A DNA stretch of 64,000 bases from positions 806,001 to 870,000 of the forward strand of contig NZ_JAKCPW010000001.1 in NCBI RefSeq assembly GCF_021440085.1. The letters run 5' to 3'. This document shows positions 61,832 through 64,000 of this stretch, one piece after another (positions within the stretch are counted from its first letter, which is position 1; each line of letters starts with the position of its first letter). Made by a program: the position numbers and the translations under genes. The notes under the pieces are model-generated. The model saw only the letters and a list, made by a program, of their open reading frames with translations, made no database searches and was not told the DNA's origin. The stretch comes from Dyadobacter sp. CY261 (lineage in GTDB: Bacteria; Bacteroidota; Bacteroidia; Cytophagales; Spirosomataceae).

Positions 61832-62287
61832 ATGAACCAGGAACTGCTCGATCGTGTAAGGCGCCTAAGTCAGGCGTATGCTTATACTTCCATTCAAATG
61901 CATGAAGCGGTGGGCCGCAGGGCCGGGCTTTCGGGGACGGACCACAAATACCTCGGATTTCTGTTGCAGAAAGGCGCCATGACGGCCGGCGAACTTTCGA
62001 CGCTGACGGGCCTGACAACCGGCGCGGTTACCGGGCTTATTGATCGTTTCGAAAAGAAAGAGCTCGTAAAAAGGCGCTTTGCCGAAAACGACCGGCGCAA
62101 AGTGCTGGTGGAGCCGGATACCGACAAGATCATGGGGGTGCTGCAACCACTTTACAAAGACTACCGGAACCGTTCGCAGGCGTTGCTCGCATCATTTTCA
62201 GAAGAGGATATCAAGGTCATTGAAACTTACTTTTCGAGAGCGATAGAAATCATGAAAAGCGAAACCGATCAACTCAACGAAAAATAG
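61832..62287 (+). CDS. MarR family transcriptional regulator
   Basis: 151 aa winged helix protein. Helices include LLDRVRRLSQAYAYTSIQMH. The recognition part is LQKGAMTAGELSTLTGLTTG followed by AVTGLIDRFEKKELVKRRF, with the wing ENDRRKVLVEPDTDKI holding the DRR signature. It should act as a dimeric, ligand-responsive repressor. It is 7 bp upstream of the PEP-synthase-like gene, so the pair is probably one operon. The regulator may respond to the antibiotic or metabolite handled by that enzyme (inference). Confidence 0.93.
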   Translation: MNQELLDRVRRLSQAYAYTSIQMHEAVGRRAGLSGTDHKYLGFLLQKGAMTAGELSTLTGLTTGAVTGLIDRFEKKELVKRRFAENDRRKVLVEPDTDKIMGVLQPLYKDYRNRSQALLASFSEEDIKVIETYFSRAIEIMKSETDQLNEK

Positions 62288-62294
62288 CTGTGAG

Positions 62295-64000
62295 ATGAAA
62301 AAGAGGGGTGGTTATGTAAATTATTTTGAGGAAATAACCGGCTCGATGGTTGGGGCGGTCGGAGGCAAGGGAGCGAACCTCGGCGAGCTCTCCGGAATGG
62401 AAGGGGTACGAGTCCCGGACTGGGAGGTCCCGGACTGGCGAGTCCCGGACTGGTTTTGCGTTAATACGGAGGCTTTCAAAAGAATTCTCGCAGAATCACC
62501 AGTCACCACCAAGTTACTGGATCAGCTATCGCATTTAACGATCAATGATCGCGAAGAAATTGTAAAGATCGGTGCTGAAATTCGCCGGGCGATCGAAGCG
62601 GTCGTCATTCCTGACGAAATCCGTGAAGAAATCGCAGGGGCTATTGCCAAATCAGGAGAAGCAAATGCTTATGCGATCCGATCGAGCGCCACTGCCGAGG
62701 ATCTGCCGACCGCCTCTTTTGCGGGCCAGCAGGATACTCATTTGAATATCATCGGGAAGGAGGCCATTATGGCGCACATCCGGCAATGCTGGGCGTCGCT
62801 CTTTACCGACCGGGCGATCATTTACCGTATTCAGAATGGTGTCGATCATCGGAAAGTCTACCTGGCTGTCGTCGTTCAGCAGATGGTTTTGTCGCAGGCG
62901 TCGGGCATTTTGTTTACCGCCGATCCGATCACCGGCAACAGGAAGGTGACCTCGATCGATGCCGGTTTTGGCCTCGGCGAGGCTTTGGTGTCCGGCCTGG
63001 TGAACGCCGATAATTATAAAGTCCAGCAGGGCAGGATCACGGATCGGAGGATATCCGCGAAAAAACTGGTTATCAAGGTTGTGAGAAATGGCGGTACGGC
63101 ACAACACCATGTCGATCCCGACCGGCAAAACGACCCGGTGCTGACGGATGGGCAGATTTTGGTACTCGAACGGATCGGACGAAAGATCGAGGCGCATTTC
63201 GGCACACCTCAGGATATCGAATGGTGCCTGGCAGACGATATATTCTACATCGTGCAAAGCCGGCCCATTACGACGCTGTTTCCCATTCCCGAATCTCCCG
63301 AGCCGGGGAACCGCGTTTATATATCCGTTGGCCATCAGCAAATGATGACCGACGCGATGAGGCCCTTGGGTTTGTCTTTTTACCTGATGATCACACCTGC
63401 GCCCATGCGCATAGCGGGCGGGCGGCTCTTTGTGGATGTCACCCCGCATTTGAGTTCGGCGACGGGGGCGAAGGCATTTATGGAAACGGTGGGGAAATCC
63501 GATCCGCTCATTAAAGACGCATTACTCACGCTGATCGGGCGAGGGGATTTTATCCAACCATCACCCGATGACGGCAACGCCCCAAACACGCTGCCAGCCT
63601 CCATGAGGCCACAGGTGAAAATCGAGGAGGATCCTTCTGTCGCGGCAGACCTTGTAAATGCCAGCCGGTTTTCGCTACAAGTATTAAAACAAAACATCCG
63701 TTCGAAATCGGGCGCAGAGCTATTTGAATTTATCCTCGAAGACGTCAAAGAGCTGAAAAGGCTATTGTTCGAACCAAGAAATCTGGCCGCCATCATGGCC
63801 GGAATGAACGCGTCGGCGTGGATTAATGAGAAAATGAACGAATGGCTCGGCGAAAAGAATGTGGCGGATTCGCTTTCTCAATCGGTGCCGAATAATGTCA
63901 CTTCGGAAATGGGACTGGCACTGCTGGATGTGGCGGATGCGATACGGCCTTATCCGGAGGTCGTTGCGTATTTGCAAGCACTGGAAACGGAGCATTTTGC
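62295..64000 (+). CDS. PEP synthase / rifampicin phosphotransferase-like protein (N-terminal part, cut by window edge)
   Basis: 568 codons are present and the frame is open to the window end. The ATP-grasp (PPDK N-terminal) domain has AVGGKGANLGELSGMEG, AYAIRSSATAEDLPTASFAG, LAVVVQQMVLSQASGILFTA with DPITG, and DIEWCLADDIFYIVQSRPIT. The continuation MMTDAMRPLGLSFYLM is typical of rifampicin phosphotransferases, where it joins the ATP-grasp to the rifampicin-binding domain. The swivelling His domain would lie beyond the window. Codons 40-54 contain VPDW three times (VPDWE, VPDWR, VPDWF) encoded by a 15-bp tandem repeat, where relatives have one copy. Confidence 0.85.
   Translation, partial: MKKRGGYVNYFEEITGSMVGAVGGKGANLGELSGMEGVRVPDWEVPDWRVPDWFCVNTEAFKRILAESPVTTKLLDQLSHLTINDREEIVKIGAEIRRAIEAVVIPDEIREEIAGAIAKSGEANAYAIRSSATAEDLPTASFAGQQDTHLNIIGKEAIMAHIRQCWASLFTDRAIIYRIQNGVDHRKVYLAVVVQQMVLSQASGILFTADPITGNRKVTSIDAGFGLGEALVSGLVNADNYKVQQGRITDRRISAKKLVIKVVRNGGTAQHHVDPDRQNDPVLTDGQILVLERIGRKIEAHFGTPQDIEWCLADDIFYIVQSRPITTLFPIPESPEPGNRVYISVGHQQMMTDAMRPLGLSFYLMITPAPMRIAGGRLFVDVTPHLSSATGAKAFMETVGKSDPLIKDALLTLIGRGDFIQPSPDDGNAPNTLPASMRPQVKIEEDPSVAADLVNASRFSLQVLKQNIRSKSGAELFEFILEDVKELKRLLFEPRNLAAIMAGMNASAWINEKMNEWLGEKNVADSLSQSVPNNVTSEMGLALLDVADAIRPYPEVVAYLQALETEHF
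62412..62453 (+). repeat. In-frame 15-bp tandem repeat inside the PEP-synthase-like gene
   Basis: GTCCCGGACTGG occurs at 62412, 62427 and 62442, spaced by GAG and CGA. The period of 15 bp keeps the frame and adds ten residues (two extra VPDW units) at the start of the ATP-grasp domain. Confidence 0.85.

Noticed and set aside
1..64000. tRNA, rRNA, insertion sequences and prophage genes
   Set aside because: None recognised by eye on either strand; a dedicated search (tRNAscan, ISfinder) would be needed to exclude short or degenerate ones.

Overview
The window looks like a chromosomal piece of a Bacteroidota bacterium, most likely Cytophagales/Spirosomataceae (Dyadobacter-like; inference). Visible support: two SusC/SusD pairs, an ECF sigma/FecR/STN-SusC cascade, FISUMP, DUF4932 and DUF3078 proteins, 7TM-type sensors, Bacteroidota-type -7 boxes (TAnnTTTG) and little use of Shine-Dalgarno sites. 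No rRNA, tRNA, CRISPR array, transposase or phage gene was recognised.

Layout. 1-8.3 kb: mostly minus-strand genes: a cut GH13 alpha-amylase-family gene, two tandem DUF421 membrane proteins with C-terminal zinc ribbons, a PQQ-type sugar dehydrogenase lipoprotein, a plus-strand Tat-type Gfo/Idh/MocA oxidoreductase, and a two-gene VioB-like module with an NTF2-like gene. 8.8-14.2 kb: a signalling block (LuxR-type response regulator, unknown protein, membrane protein, histidine kinase, membrane-anchored AraC regulator) followed by a DUF4932 putative metallopeptidase.

14.3-45.9 kb: a large catabolic locus. It holds SusC/SusD, two paralogous secreted beta-propeller proteins around a FISUMP protein, an MFS transporter, a secreted and a cytosolic ceramidase-like protein, a sialidase-like protein, a left-handed beta-helix acyltransferase, an HpcH/HpaI aldolase, an aldo/keto reductase, Gfo/Idh, two SDRs, RidA, a class III aminotransferase, an intact and a degenerate 3-hydroxyacyl-CoA-dehydrogenase-like protein, an M19 dipeptidase, an AraC regulator and a HisD/HpsN-like dehydrogenase. 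Five promoters in it (susC, MFS, aldolase, ridA, hisD-like) carry the same 34-bp upstream element, TGAAARATWGTATYAG then AAAGTA, with the core TATC lying 47 or 48 bp upstream of a TAnnTTTG box. A sixth copy and a divergent half-copy lie upstream of the locus's own araC gene. I read this as one AraC-controlled regulon for import and breakdown of an unidentified sugar-acid or amino-sugar-like compound. The substrate is not evident from the sequence.

An unrelated insert (41.2-44.4 kb: AhpD-like protein, azoreductase, MocR regulator, GNAT) sits inside the locus. 45.8-59.4 kb is a second, minus-strand polysaccharide utilisation locus (sigma, FecR, STN-SusC, SusD, GH43-like, MGH1-like, two GH127/DUF1680 enzymes), probably for arabinofuranose-containing plant glycans; the GH43-like gene has an in-frame TAG between signal peptide and enzyme. 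59.4-64 kb holds a heptamer minisatellite, an ABC-permease remnant, an NAD(P)-binding protein, a DUF3078 protein, a MarR regulator and a truncated PEP-synthase/rifampicin-phosphotransferase-like gene with an internal 15-bp tandem repeat.
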